Shown: piece after piece, positions 35,634-44,808 of the stretch | Layout: each line of letters begins with the position of its first letter | How positions within the stretch are numbered: the first letter of the stretch is position 1 | Notes under the pieces: generated by a model | Database searches by the model: none | The model's input: only the letters and a program-made list of their open reading frames with translations | What the model was told of the DNA's origin: nothing | Position numbers and translations under genes: made by a program | Origin: Phycisphaerales bacterium | Lineage (GTDB): Bacteria; Planctomycetota; Phycisphaerae; Phycisphaerales; UBA1924 | NCBI GenBank assembly: GCA_016699835.1 | Contig: CP064987.1 | Coordinates: 3,100,001-3,164,000, forward strand | Reading direction: 5' to 3' | DNA: 64,000 nucleotides

Positions 35634-37496
35634 TCACACCCTTGGCTTGGGAAGCACGCGTCGATCGCCGCCGATCTCCGTGTGCAATCGCCTCTGCTCC
35701 TGGACCCGCGCCTCCAGCGCGGGCTTCAACTCCGCCTCGCCTCCTGCGGGATTCCCCGACGCCCGATCGAGCCGCAGCCTCGTCCGGCAAGCCTCGAAAT
35801 GAGCCAGCAACTGCTCGGCATTCCCCAGCGTCTCCGAGTCCATCCGGGTCCGCAGCGAGATCGCCGCGTCCTTCAGTTCCAAATCCTCCGTCGCCGAGAG
35901 CACGTGCGCCAGCGTCGGTTCGTCCCCGGCCAGCCCGAGATCGTGCACCGTCCCCGCGAGCCGCGCCACAGTCGGATCGGCAAACGTCGGCGGCGAGAGC
36001 CACTCGTGCTCCGCATCACTCATTCGCGACCACAGCGCGCCATCGCACAGCACGCACCCAAGCATGTGCTCGCCCGGCGTGAGCGTCCCGCGTGAGAGCC
36101 TCGCGAGCGAAAGCCGCCGAGATTGCTCCTGCGCATCCGGGCCATCGCTTGCGGTAGTTCGCTTGCCTCGTCCCATCGGGATGGCGCGCCGGATCGTGGA
36201 TTCGTCCAGCCCCGCGAGCCCGGCGATCTGCCGCACGATCAACGCCTGACGCACCGGCGGCACATCCGCAAGTCCCAACTCCGCGAGTCGCGCCAGTTCC
36301 TCGTCGATCGCCCGCGACAACGCCGCCACCCCGGCCCCATTCAACCGCTCGCGAAGCCGCGCGAAGCGGAACGTCAGCAGGTCCTGAGACGCCGCGATCG
36401 CACGCTCGAACACCTCGCGACCCTCGGGCCGCTTCAGCAACTCGTCCGGATCCTTCGCGTCGGTGAACCGGTTCAGCGTGCAGATCTTCACGTCCAACGG
36501 CTCGGCAAAGAAGACCTCCACCGCGCGATCGGCCGCCCGCTGCCCAGCCTCGTCGCCATCGAAGAGCAGCACCACGCCGTCGCACAACCGCCGCAGGATC
36601 GCCGCGTGCTCGCGCGTGAGTGCCGTGCCCAGGGTCGCGACGGCGTTCGTGAACCCGCCCTGGTGGCAGGCGATCACGTCGGTGTACCCCTCGGTGATGA
36701 TCGCGATGCGTGTCTGCTGGATCGACTTCGCCGCGTGGTGCAGCCCATAGATCGTCGCCGACTTGCGGAAGACGCGCGTTTCGGGGGAGTTGAGATACTT
36801 CGGCTCGTCCTCGTCGTCCACGCGTCGCCCGCCGAACGCCACCACGCGACCGATCTGGTCGTGGATGGGGAAGATCAGGCGATTCCGCAGCGTGTCGTAG
36901 CGCCCGCTCCCGTCGTCGCGCGTCTTGATGAGCCCCGCGTCGAGAAAATCCTGCGGATCAAGCCGCAACTGGGAAATGCGAAGGCACAGCCCGTCCCACC
37001 GATCCGGCGCGAGCCCGACCTGGAACTGCTCGACCATCTCGCTCGCGATGCCCCGACGTTCGATGAGGTCCCGCCCCGCCTTGCCGTGGTTCGCGTCGCC
37101 AAGGATCGTGCGGAAGAACTTCAGGGCCGTCGCGTTCGCTTCGTACAGGTCCGACCGGCTCGGACCCTGCGGTGTGGTCCCTTCACGCGAAGACACCGGC
37201 GTCAACTCCACGCCGAACCGCTCCGCGAGATACATCAGCGCCTCGCGGAACTCCATCTTGTGGAACCGCTGCACGAAACTGAAGACATCGCCCCCGGTGC
37301 CGCAGACGAAGCAGTGGAAGATCCCCTTCGCCGGCACGACGTTCATCGACGGCTTGTGGTCGTCGTGGAACGGGCACAAGCCGACAAACTCTCGTCCGCG
37401 CGCCTTGAGCGAGACGTGCTCGCCCACCACGCGCACGATGTCCGCCGCGTCGCGCACACGCTCACGATCCGAGTTGTCGTGGAAATGCCCCGGCAC
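35634..37496 (-). CDS. dnaG: DNA primase DnaG
   Basis: DnaG makes RNA primers for replication. The 620-residue product has the CHC2 zinc finger near residues 40-65 (CPFHDDHKPS ... FHCFVCGTGGDVFSFVQ) and the EALMYLAERFGVEL helix. The Toprim core has IITEGYTDVIACHQ and LLFDGDEAGQRA, which carry the catalytic Glu and DxD acidic residues, and a helicase-binding-like C-terminal region follows. GTG 37496 leaves 18 residues before the DIVRVVGEHVSL segment, as in other primases, but has no clear ribosome site. The frame stays open back to 37661, so an earlier GTG is possible. rpoD follows after 60 bases. Confidence 0.94.
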   Translation of the reverse strand: MPGHFHDNSDRERVRDAADIVRVVGEHVSLKARGREFVGLCPFHDDHKPSMNVVPAKGIFHCFVCGTGGDVFSFVQRFHKMEFREALMYLAERFGVELTPVSSREGTTPQGPSRSDLYEANATALKFFRTILGDANHGKAGRDLIERRGIASEMVEQFQVGLAPDRWDGLCLRISQLRLDPQDFLDAGLIKTRDDGSGRYDTLRNRLIFPIHDQIGRVVAFGGRRVDDEDEPKYLNSPETRVFRKSATIYGLHHAAKSIQQTRIAIITEGYTDVIACHQGGFTNAVATLGTALTREHAAILRRLCDGVVLLFDGDEAGQRAADRAVEVFFAEPLDVKICTLNRFTDAKDPDELLKRPEGREVFERAIAASQDLLTFRFARLRERLNGAGVAALSRAIDEELARLAELGLADVPPVRQALIVRQIAGLAGLDESTIRRAIPMGRGKRTTASDGPDAQEQSRRLSLARLSRGTLTPGEHMLGCVLCDGALWSRMSDAEHEWLSPPTFADPTVARLAGTVHDLGLAGDEPTLAHVLSATEDLELKDAAISLRTRMDSETLGNAEQLLAHFEACRTRLRLDRASGNPAGGEAELKPALEARVQEQRRLHTEIGGDRRVLPKPRV

Positions 37497-37932
37497 AAAT
37501 CGTCCCGTCGCCCCGCCACTCGGACGCACCTCTCGCGAGGATTCCGACTGGTCGAGACCACCACCCACGCATCTGGAATTGTGTTCAACGACCGAGAACG
37601 AGCCACGACCTCTGGACGGCCAATCATGCGGGCGTCCGAACGACGGCCCGCTCACATGCACCTTGCTCTTCCGAATCGCCCTTCGGCGACGCGGCGTGTC
37701 CAGAGGACGGGATATCCACAGGCGAGGTCACGAATCTTCTGCGGGGCTTTATTGGCCGAGCCTTTGCCCTTGCGCAGCACGGAGGCGCCTGCATCCGGTC
37801 CACTAGAAACGTAGCACAGGATTCGCCGAGTGCCAACAAATCCGTCAACTTTCGCCCACTCAATTCTTTTCGGACCACTCGATTCGCCCATCTTCACCCC
37901 GATCAACACCATCGATTCGCCAACAATCCGCC
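37497..37932. other. Divergent intergenic region dnaG/acyP
   Basis: This 436-base gap separates dnaG (minus) from acylphosphatase (plus). If dnaG starts earlier, part of it is coding. I see no RNA gene or repeat. The stretch 37800-37930 is AT-richer than average and probably carries the acyP promoter. Confidence 0.35.
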
Positions 37933-38208
37933 ATGCATCGTCGCCGAGCCGTCTACTTTGGTCGCGTCCAGGGCGTCGGCTTCCGGGCCACGACCAGGGA
38001 CCTTGCAAATGGGTTCGCCATCGCGGGCTGGGTCCGGAACGACCCTGCACCTGACTTCTCGGTCACGCTCGAAGCGCAGGGCGACGAGGCCGAGGTCTCG
38101 CGATTCCTCGCCCGCCTGAACGAGGTGCTCGCCCGCAACATCTCGACCCAGCACCACGCCCCGATCCCAGTGGTCGAAGGCGAAACAGGCTTTGTGATTC
38201 GCCGGTAG
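37933..38208 (+). CDS. acyP: Acylphosphatase
   Basis: Acylphosphatase hydrolyses carboxyl-phosphate bonds such as acetyl phosphate. The 91-residue product has the two hallmark motifs: GRVQGVGFRATTRDLA, with the phosphate-binding loop and active-site Arg, and GWVRNDPAPDFSVTLEAQG, with the catalytic Asn. The length matches the family. The usual Tyr after the active-site Arg is replaced by Ala-Thr-Thr. The ATG at 37933 is the only good start. It lies 73 bases before a HAD phosphatase gene on the same strand, and the two may be co-transcribed. Confidence 0.93.
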   Translation: MHRRRAVYFGRVQGVGFRATTRDLANGFAIAGWVRNDPAPDFSVTLEAQGDEAEVSRFLARLNEVLARNISTQHHAPIPVVEGETGFVIRR

Positions 38209-38281
38209 GTCAATACTTCACCGCCGTTCATCGTCCCAGATTCACCAACACCAATCCACGCACCGCACGACTCCATTCGCC

Positions 38282-39028
38282 ATGCACCTGCTCCTCTTCG
38301 ACATCGACGCCACCATGCTCAAGTCCCAAAGGGCGGGCCTCCGCGCCATGCACGCCGCGGGGCGCGAACTCTTCGGCGACACCTTCGAGATCGATGGCAT
38401 CGACTTCGCGGGCCGTCTCGATCCGCTCATTCTGGGGGACATGCTCGAACGAAACTCCCTTGACGCGTCGCCCGCGAACATCCATGCCATGCGCGGGGCG
38501 TATCGCCGCCACCTCGAACCAATGCTCAAAGCCCCCGGCTCGGCCTACGCGCTCGCGGGTGTGCTCGAACTTCTCACACTCCTGCGCGCGCGACACACCG
38601 AGTCGGTCCTGGGCGTCCTTACCGGAAACTTTCCTGAGACAGGCCGCCTGAAACTCCACGCCGCGGGCATCGATCCTTCGTGGTTCCCCGTGCACGCCTG
38701 GGGCGACGACTCGCCCCATACGCCCCCCGACCGCGAGCATCTCCCGCCCATTGCCACGGCCCGAGCCAAGTCCGCAGGATTCGGCGTCACGCGAACGACG
38801 ATCATCGGCGACACACCGCACGACGTCCGCTGTGCGCGCGCTCATGGGCACCGTGTTCTGGGCGTCGCCACGGGCGTGCACACCACCGCCGACCTCCACG
38901 CTGCCGGGGCAGACCGCGTCGTCGAATCGCTCGCCGACGCCCGTGATATCGCGTCGTGGCTGCTCGACGCATCCCCGCTTGACAAGGCTCACGCCACCCG
39001 AACACCACCCCGCGCCGCGGCGACCTAA
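38282..39028 (+). CDS. HAD-superfamily phosphatase (phosphoglycolate phosphatase-like)
   Basis: The 248-residue product has HAD motif I as LLFDIDATMLKS (DID, where the first Asp is the nucleophile), a helical cap domain (residues about 15-85), motif II in VLGVLTGNF, and motif IV in TIIGDTPHDVRCARAHGHRVLGVATGVHT. This layout is that of phosphoglycolate phosphatase/beta-phosphoglucomutase-type enzymes. Motif I has Ala-Thr in place of Gly-Thr (DIDAT versus DxDGT), a mild change. The substrate is unknown. It sits 73 bases after acyP. Confidence 0.87.
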   Translation: MHLLLFDIDATMLKSQRAGLRAMHAAGRELFGDTFEIDGIDFAGRLDPLILGDMLERNSLDASPANIHAMRGAYRRHLEPMLKAPGSAYALAGVLELLTLLRARHTESVLGVLTGNFPETGRLKLHAAGIDPSWFPVHAWGDDSPHTPPDREHLPPIATARAKSAGFGVTRTTIIGDTPHDVRCARAHGHRVLGVATGVHTTADLHAAGADRVVESLADARDIASWLLDASPLDKAHATRTPPRAAAT

Positions 39029-39087
39029 AGTCCTTCCCACGCCGCCACCATCGGCGCCACGAATGCCCTCCACGAGGAGCCTCCTCG

Positions 39088-39843
39088 ATGAGTTCCGACA
39101 GTTACAAGGCCCTGTGCACCGATTTCTACGTCAACCAGAAGTTGAACGTGAAACTCGAACTCCCCAAGACACGGGAGACGGTCCTCGAGTTCTTCGAGCG
39201 CATCCGCCGCCAGTTCTCGCACATGGCGAGTTTCCGCCGATTCCGCGATGAGCTCGCGCTCGAGTCGCCCCAGTCCGACATGCCGCACCGTTGGCTCGCC
39301 TGCCGCGCCGCCAACATCCGCTCGGGATGCGTCAACCCCGCCACCCTCGCCGAGGGCTACGCCCTCCACAAGAGCGTCCTCTCCCTCGCGCCGGTCTATC
39401 TCTCCGTGACGGCCCTCGACGTGGACTACATCGAACTGATGTATGGCTTCGACCTCGCCGCCGGCGGGAACCACGACGCGATCGTCCTCGAAGCCCTCAT
39501 TCCCGGCTCGCCCCTCGCGACGCTGCTCGATGTCCCCGGCGCGATGCCGATCGATTGCCAACCCATGATCGGGTTCGCCCTTGGCAGGCCCGGCGATCTG
39601 GAGGTCCACTTCGAGGTCAAGACCAGGCCCTCGCCCTCGTCTCAACCGAAGGACCCCGCGGACGGGCAAGACCCGATCTCGGTCTATCTCACGCTCCGAA
39701 AGTTCGGGCCCGTGAACGACGTCGCCGACCTCCCCAAGATCTTCGACAAACTCTCGGGGATCGGCGAGGAGTTGCTCGAGACGCGCGTCGTCCCCGGGTT
39801 GCTCCTGCCCATCCGCGAGGCGATCGCCTCGGGCAACGCCTGA
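39088..39843 (+). CDS. Conserved-looking protein of unknown function
   Basis: I do not recognise this 251-residue product. It begins MSSDSYKALCTDFYVNQKLNVKLELPKTRETVLEFFERIRRQF and continues with mixed alpha/beta sequence. A run of strand-like segments (VYLSVTALDVDYIELMYGFDLA ... DLEVHFEVKTR ... ISVYLTLRKFG) hints at a beta-sandwich or ferredoxin-like fold. There is no signal peptide, membrane helix or nucleotide-binding loop. The codon use is the same as its neighbours, so it is probably an old resident gene. The next gene starts eight bases after its stop, and clpX follows 239 bases later. Confidence 0.6.
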   Translation: MSSDSYKALCTDFYVNQKLNVKLELPKTRETVLEFFERIRRQFSHMASFRRFRDELALESPQSDMPHRWLACRAANIRSGCVNPATLAEGYALHKSVLSLAPVYLSVTALDVDYIELMYGFDLAAGGNHDAIVLEALIPGSPLATLLDVPGAMPIDCQPMIGFALGRPGDLEVHFEVKTRPSPSSQPKDPADGQDPISVYLTLRKFGPVNDVADLPKIFDKLSGIGEELLETRVVPGLLLPIREAIASGNA

Positions 39844-39851
39844 CGCCGACC

Positions 39852-40202
39852 ATGATCGGGACACTTCTCGCGAGCCAGACCCACGCGCCCTCCCAGTGGC
39901 TCCTCTCGCCAACGCTCGCGGTGCGCGACGAGACGAAGGTGCTCGAGGTCGCTATGTGGCTGGGCGTCACCATCGTCCTCGTGCTCGTGGGTGCTGGGAT
40001 AGGCTGGTGGATCGTCCGACGCGCCAAGCGCGGCCTATCCGAGTCCGGCGATCACGGGATCTTCGAGGATCTCCGCCGAATGCGTGACCGGGGCCAGATC
40101 ACGCCCGAGGAATACGACGCGACCCGCCGGGTGATGGTCGAGCGGCTGAAGAACTCTGGTTCGGGAACCAACGCTTCCTCAGAAACGAAACGGACCCGAT
40201 AG
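39852..40202 (+). CDS. Single-pass membrane protein with SHOCT-like C-terminus
   Basis: The 116-residue product has one membrane helix (AMWLGVTIVLVLVGAGIGWWIVRR, about residues 34-57). A cytoplasmic tail follows with DLRRMRDRGQITPEEYDATRRVMVERLK, which matches the short C-terminal (SHOCT) pattern of an oligomerisation or linker motif (LxxGxITxEEYxxxRxxLL). It has no catalytic motif. The start ATG 39852 is eight bases after the preceding unknown gene, so the two are probably one operon. Confidence 0.72.
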   Translation: MIGTLLASQTHAPSQWLLSPTLAVRDETKVLEVAMWLGVTIVLVLVGAGIGWWIVRRAKRGLSESGDHGIFEDLRRMRDRGQITPEEYDATRRVMVERLKNSGSGTNASSETKRTR

Positions 40203-40441
40203 GAACGCCGCCCACTCGGTCGGCGAACGTCCGGGTGTCTGATAATGGTCGAGAAGCAGCGACGATTGTGCCGATGAGGCGGTCCCTGCGGACGAAACGT
40301 CTTGACGCCGCCTTTGCGCGACGCGAGGATGCAGCCTGCGGGAGCGTGCGTCGATAGACTTGCAGCAGTTCGGCGGGCGCAGCCGAACCTACTTCCAGGC
40401 CCCCATGACCGGGGCAACACTCCTTGGGATGAGAGGCGAGC

Positions 40442-41758
<1,317 letters not shown>

Positions 41759-41784
41759 GTTCATGGACCATCCCTGAATGAACA

Positions 41785-41820
41785 ACGCCGCGTGAGTGTC
41801 TCTCACGCGGCGTTTGTGTA
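41785..41820 (+). terminator. Bidirectional terminator between clpX and pgk
   Basis: AACGCCGCGTGAG pairs with CTCACGCGGCGTT around a short loop and is followed by TGTGT on the plus strand. It sits between the convergent ends of clpX and pgk and can serve both. Confidence 0.8.
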
Positions 41821-41844
41821 ATAGCAATCGTGTGTTCGCGTGCC

Positions 41845-43044
41845 CTACGCGTCGAGCAGTTCAACCGACTCGAACTTGTGCCCCTCGAGCATTTCCAGGC
41901 TCGCCCCGCCGCCCGTCGAGACGTGGGACATCGAGTCGGCGAGGCCGAACTTCTCGACCGCCGCCGCCGAGTCCCCGCCGCCGACGATCGTCGTCGCGCC
42001 GAGTTTCGTCGCCTCCGCCATCGCCTTCGCGACGGTCTTGGTGCCCACGGCAAAGGGGGCCCACTCGAAGACGCCCATCGGCCCGTTCCACACGACCGAC
42101 TTCGCCGCACGGATCGCCTTGGAGAACGCGGCCTGCGAGTTCGGCCCGATGTCCAGCCCCATGAACCCGTCCTTGATCGTCTCCTGCACCTCGATCGTCC
42201 CCGAGAACTGATCGAACTGCGTCGAGCAGACGTGATCCGTCGGCAGCAGGAGTTCGGCCTTGCGCGTCGCGGCGAGTTCGATGATCCGCTTCGCGTCGTT
42301 CAGGCGGTCGGTCTCGACGCGGCTCGTGCCCACGTGCTGCCCGAGCGCCTGCAGGAACGTGTACGCCATCGCCCCGCCGACGATCACCGTGTCGGCCTTG
42401 GGCAGGAGGTTCTCGATCGCGGGCAACTTGTCCGAGACCTTTGCACCGCCCAGCACCACCACAAACGGGCGCGCCGGGTTCGCGATCGCCGACGAGAGAT
42501 ACTTGATCTCCTTCTCGACGAGGAACCCGCACACGCGGGGCTTTCCCTTCATCGCGTTCGGGACGGCGACCATCGACGCGTCAGGACGGTGGCACGTGCC
42601 GAAGGCGTCGTTCACGTACACATCGGCCAGCCCGGCGAGTTTCGCCGCGAACGCCGGATCGCCCTTCTTCTCCCCCTTGTGGAAGCGGAGGTTCTCGAGC
42701 AGGACCACCTCGCCGGGCTTCATGCCCTGCACGGCCTGGGCCGCGGCGGCATCGGTGCAGTCGTGCGACGGGAATCCGACGGGCCGCCCCAGGATCTTGC
42801 TGAGGTGCGCGGCACAGGGCTTCAGCGAGTGCTCGGGCTCAAAGCCCTTCCCCTCGGGGCGACCTAGGTGCGAGACGAGGATCGCCATCCCGCCGCGCGA
42901 GGTGACCGAGTCGATCGTCGGGACGGCCGCCTGGATGCGACGGTCGTCGGTGATCGTGCCGTTCTCCAGCGGGACGTTGAAGTCCACGCGGATGAGGACG
43001 CGCTTGTTCTTGACGTCCACGCTGCTGATCGTCTTCTTCGCCAT
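41845..43044 (-). CDS. pgk: Phosphoglycerate kinase
   Basis: PGK transfers phosphate between 1,3-bisphosphoglycerate and ADP in glycolysis. The 399-residue product has the N-domain RVLIRVDFNVPLENG, SHLGRPEGKG, the hinge region LGGAKVSDKL, and the C-domain nucleotide site (GPMGVFEW, VGGGDSAAAVEKFGLADSMSHVSTGGGASLEML). Length and motifs are normal for a bacterial PGK. ATG 43044 gives MAKKTISSVDV; a TTG four codons earlier is unlikely. It follows atpH after 20 bases on the same strand, so it is transcribed as the last gene of the Fo ATP synthase operon, an uncommon arrangement. Confidence 0.97.
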   Translation of the reverse strand: MAKKTISSVDVKNKRVLIRVDFNVPLENGTITDDRRIQAAVPTIDSVTSRGGMAILVSHLGRPEGKGFEPEHSLKPCAAHLSKILGRPVGFPSHDCTDAAAAQAVQGMKPGEVVLLENLRFHKGEKKGDPAFAAKLAGLADVYVNDAFGTCHRPDASMVAVPNAMKGKPRVCGFLVEKEIKYLSSAIANPARPFVVVLGGAKVSDKLPAIENLLPKADTVIVGGAMAYTFLQALGQHVGTSRVETDRLNDAKRIIELAATRKAELLLPTDHVCSTQFDQFSGTIEVQETIKDGFMGLDIGPNSQAAFSKAIRAAKSVVWNGPMGVFEWAPFAVGTKTVAKAMAEATKLGATTIVGGGDSAAAVEKFGLADSMSHVSTGGGASLEMLEGHKFESVELLDA

Positions 43045-43064
43045 GAGTGGGTCCAAACTGGCGA

Positions 43065-43673
43065 TTAGTCGCCGAGGATGCGGTCGAAGTGGGCCCGGAG
43101 CGAGGCTCCGCCGTCGCGGGCGATCTGGTCCTTGAGGGTGCGGAGTTTCGTCGCGACGGAGCCATCGACGAGTTGGTCGCCGATGCGCAACTTCACGCCC
43201 CCGATCATCGACGCGTCCACGTAGGGATGCGTCACGACGTCCTTGTGCAGCGCCTTGGAGAGGCGGTCGCGGATCTGTCCGAGGTCATTCGGCGAGAGCG
43301 GCTCGGCCGTGAAGACATCGACCTCGACGCGCCCGAACTTCTCCTGCACGATCGCGTCGAACGCCGTCGCGATCGCCGGCAGGTTGGGCAGGCGCCCCTT
43401 CTCGTTTAGCACGTGGATGAACCGGAGCACGAGCGGCGAGACGCGACCCTTGAAGATCGAGTCGAGGCTGGGCGAGCGCGTCTTGGCGCCCAGGGCCTGC
43501 GACGAGAGAAACTCGGCGAACCGAGGGTTCTCCCGCGCCAGTTCGAGGATCTCCTCGATCTCCGCGAGCGTGGTCTCCACGTTTGAGCGCCCGCCGGCCT
43601 TGTCCGCCAGTTCGTACAGGCTCTTCGCGTAGTTCTGGGCGACGGTGTCGGGCTGGGCGGCAGAGAACGGCAT
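43065..43673 (-). CDS. atpH: F0F1 ATP synthase subunit delta
   Basis: Delta connects the alpha3beta3 head to the peripheral stalk. The 202-residue product has the family start (VAQNYAKSLYELADKAG) and the end with DASMIGGVKLRIGDQLVDGSVATKLRTLK, the diagnostic OSCP/delta motif GGxxIxIGDxxxDGSVxxxL. Length is slightly above the E. coli subunit (177). ATG 43673 gives MPFSAAQPDT. It follows atpF after 56 bases and precedes pgk. Confidence 0.95.
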   Translation of the reverse strand: MPFSAAQPDTVAQNYAKSLYELADKAGGRSNVETTLAEIEEILELARENPRFAEFLSSQALGAKTRSPSLDSIFKGRVSPLVLRFIHVLNEKGRLPNLPAIATAFDAIVQEKFGRVEVDVFTAEPLSPNDLGQIRDRLSKALHKDVVTHPYVDASMIGGVKLRIGDQLVDGSVATKLRTLKDQIARDGGASLRAHFDRILGD

Positions 43674-43729
43674 GGTCGGGCCTCGGGTTTCTGTTCTACA
43701 GCGGTTGGGACTCGCGAAACACACGCCGA

Positions 43730-44335
43730 TCAGCGGCCGGCCGTCTCGAGTTGGCGGATCGACTCCTCCACCAACGACTGCGTGTCGCCCGAGTTGATCG
43801 AACGCTTCAGCACCTTGCCCGCGACTGTCGACGCGAGCGACGCCGTCTGCGAGTAGACCTCGGCGATCGCGGCCCGCTTGGCGGCCTCGATGTCACGCAT
43901 CGCCTTCTCGCGCATCTGCCCGAGTTCGGCGTCGGCCTTGGTCTTCAGTTCCGCCGCGATCACCTGCGCCTGGGCGCGGGCCTTGTCGATCTCCTTCTGC
44001 GCCTCGACGCGAGCCTGGGCGAGCGACTGCTGGTACTGCTCCAGAGCCTCCTTCGCCTGCACCTTCGCCTGCTGGGCGGCGTCGATCTCGTCCTTGATCT
44101 TCTTCGCCCGCTCATCCAGACCCCTCGCGATCGTCGGCCAGACCTTGACCGCGAGCACCGCAAAGACCACGAGGAAGATCACGACCGCCATGATCCCCGT
44201 GATCGTGCCCTCTGGAATCCCGGGCATCGCCTCGAGCGGCTTGTGAGCGGCGTGAGCATCACCGGCGGCGTGCCCAGCCTCGGGCTCAGCCATAGCGAGC
44301 ATCACGTTCGCGAAGAGTGTCGGAGAAAGCATCAT
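43730..44335 (-). CDS. atpF: F0F1 ATP synthase subunit b
   Basis: Subunit b forms the peripheral stalk. The 201-residue product has an N-terminal segment with several His (GHAAGDAHAAH). A membrane helix follows (TGIMAVVIFLVVFAVLAVKVWPTIA), then a long charged coiled coil (KIKDEIDAAQQAKVQAKEALEQYQQSLAQARVEAQKEIDKAR) typical of b. The C-terminal REKAMRDIEAAKRAAIAEV matches the delta-interacting end. ATG 44335 is preceded by GGAG at eight bases; a second ATG follows at 44332. A strong hairpin lies between it and atpE. Confidence 0.93.
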   Translation of the reverse strand: MMLSPTLFANVMLAMAEPEAGHAAGDAHAAHKPLEAMPGIPEGTITGIMAVVIFLVVFAVLAVKVWPTIARGLDERAKKIKDEIDAAQQAKVQAKEALEQYQQSLAQARVEAQKEIDKARAQAQVIAAELKTKADAELGQMREKAMRDIEAAKRAAIAEVYSQTASLASTVAGKVLKRSINSGDTQSLVEESIRQLETAGR

Positions 44336-44377
44336 CGGTTCGACTCCGTGAGTGTTGATTCGATCGCGAGAAACCAT

Positions 44378-44401
44378 CGGCGGGCGCGCTTACGCCCGCC
44401 G
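44378..44401. promoter_or_regulatory. Strong hairpin between atpE and atpF
   Basis: CGGCGGGCG pairs perfectly with CGCCCGCCG around a six-base loop in the gap between atpE and atpF. No T-run follows. In other atp operons, hairpins near atpE help raise c-subunit output by partial termination or mRNA protection, so a dosage role is plausible. Here it is inference. Confidence 0.55.
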
Positions 44402-44410
44402 AGGATTGGA

Positions 44411-44728
44411 TTACTTGGCAAGGAAGCCGGCGGCGACGGCGAAGAGGGTCGCACCCTCGATAAGGGCGGCCGCGAGGATCATGTTGATCTGGATCTTGCC
44501 GGCGGCCTCGGGCTGACGGGCGATCGACTCGACCGCGCCCTTGCCGATCAGGCCGATGCCCAGACCGCCACCAACCACCGCCATGCCCGCACCAAGCACG
44601 GCCAGGCCCTTGCCCGTGCTGGAGGCGGCGGCCGCCTCGCCCGCCTGCGCGAGCACGTCGGTCGACGTCGCAGCAAGAGCGGCGGCTGCGGTGAGGAACA
44701 TGGCCTTGGAACCTGCGAGAATCTTCAT
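44411..44728 (-). CDS. atpE: F0F1 ATP synthase subunit c
   Basis: Subunit c builds the membrane rotor. The 105-residue product is a c-subunit hairpin with a 28-residue signal-like N-terminal extension (MFLTAAAALAATSTDVLAQA). Helix 1 is GAGMAVVGGGLGIGLIGKGAVESIARQPEA, and helix 2 is INMILAAALIEGATLFAVAAGFL with the ion-carrying Glu at about E91. The Na+-site residues of sodium c-rings (Gln in helix 1, Ser/Thr next to the Glu) are absent: the Glu is followed by Gly-Ala. This suggests H+ coupling, an inference. ATG 44728 is the start. Confidence 0.95.
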   Translation of the reverse strand: MKILAGSKAMFLTAAAALAATSTDVLAQAGEAAAASSTGKGLAVLGAGMAVVGGGLGIGLIGKGAVESIARQPEAAGKIQINMILAAALIEGATLFAVAAGFLAK

Positions 44729-44808
44729 TTCAAATCGTCCTTTCAATCGTCACGGGCGGTTGGATCGCTCCTCGGAACATTCCCCGAAGGAGCAGTGGGG
44801 GCCGTTAT

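Noticed and set aside
33624..36095. 823-codon plus-strand frame across rpoD
   Set aside because: Antisense shadow of rpoD and dnaG, which are unmistakable on the minus strand.
37624..37878. 84-codon minus-strand ORF between dnaG and acyP
   Set aside because: No family resemblance and it overlaps the possible dnaG N-terminal extension.
44411..44728. Sodium-binding c-ring
   Set aside because: The Gln in helix 1 and the Ser/Thr beside the key Glu that define Na+ c-subunits are missing, so H+ coupling is more likely.
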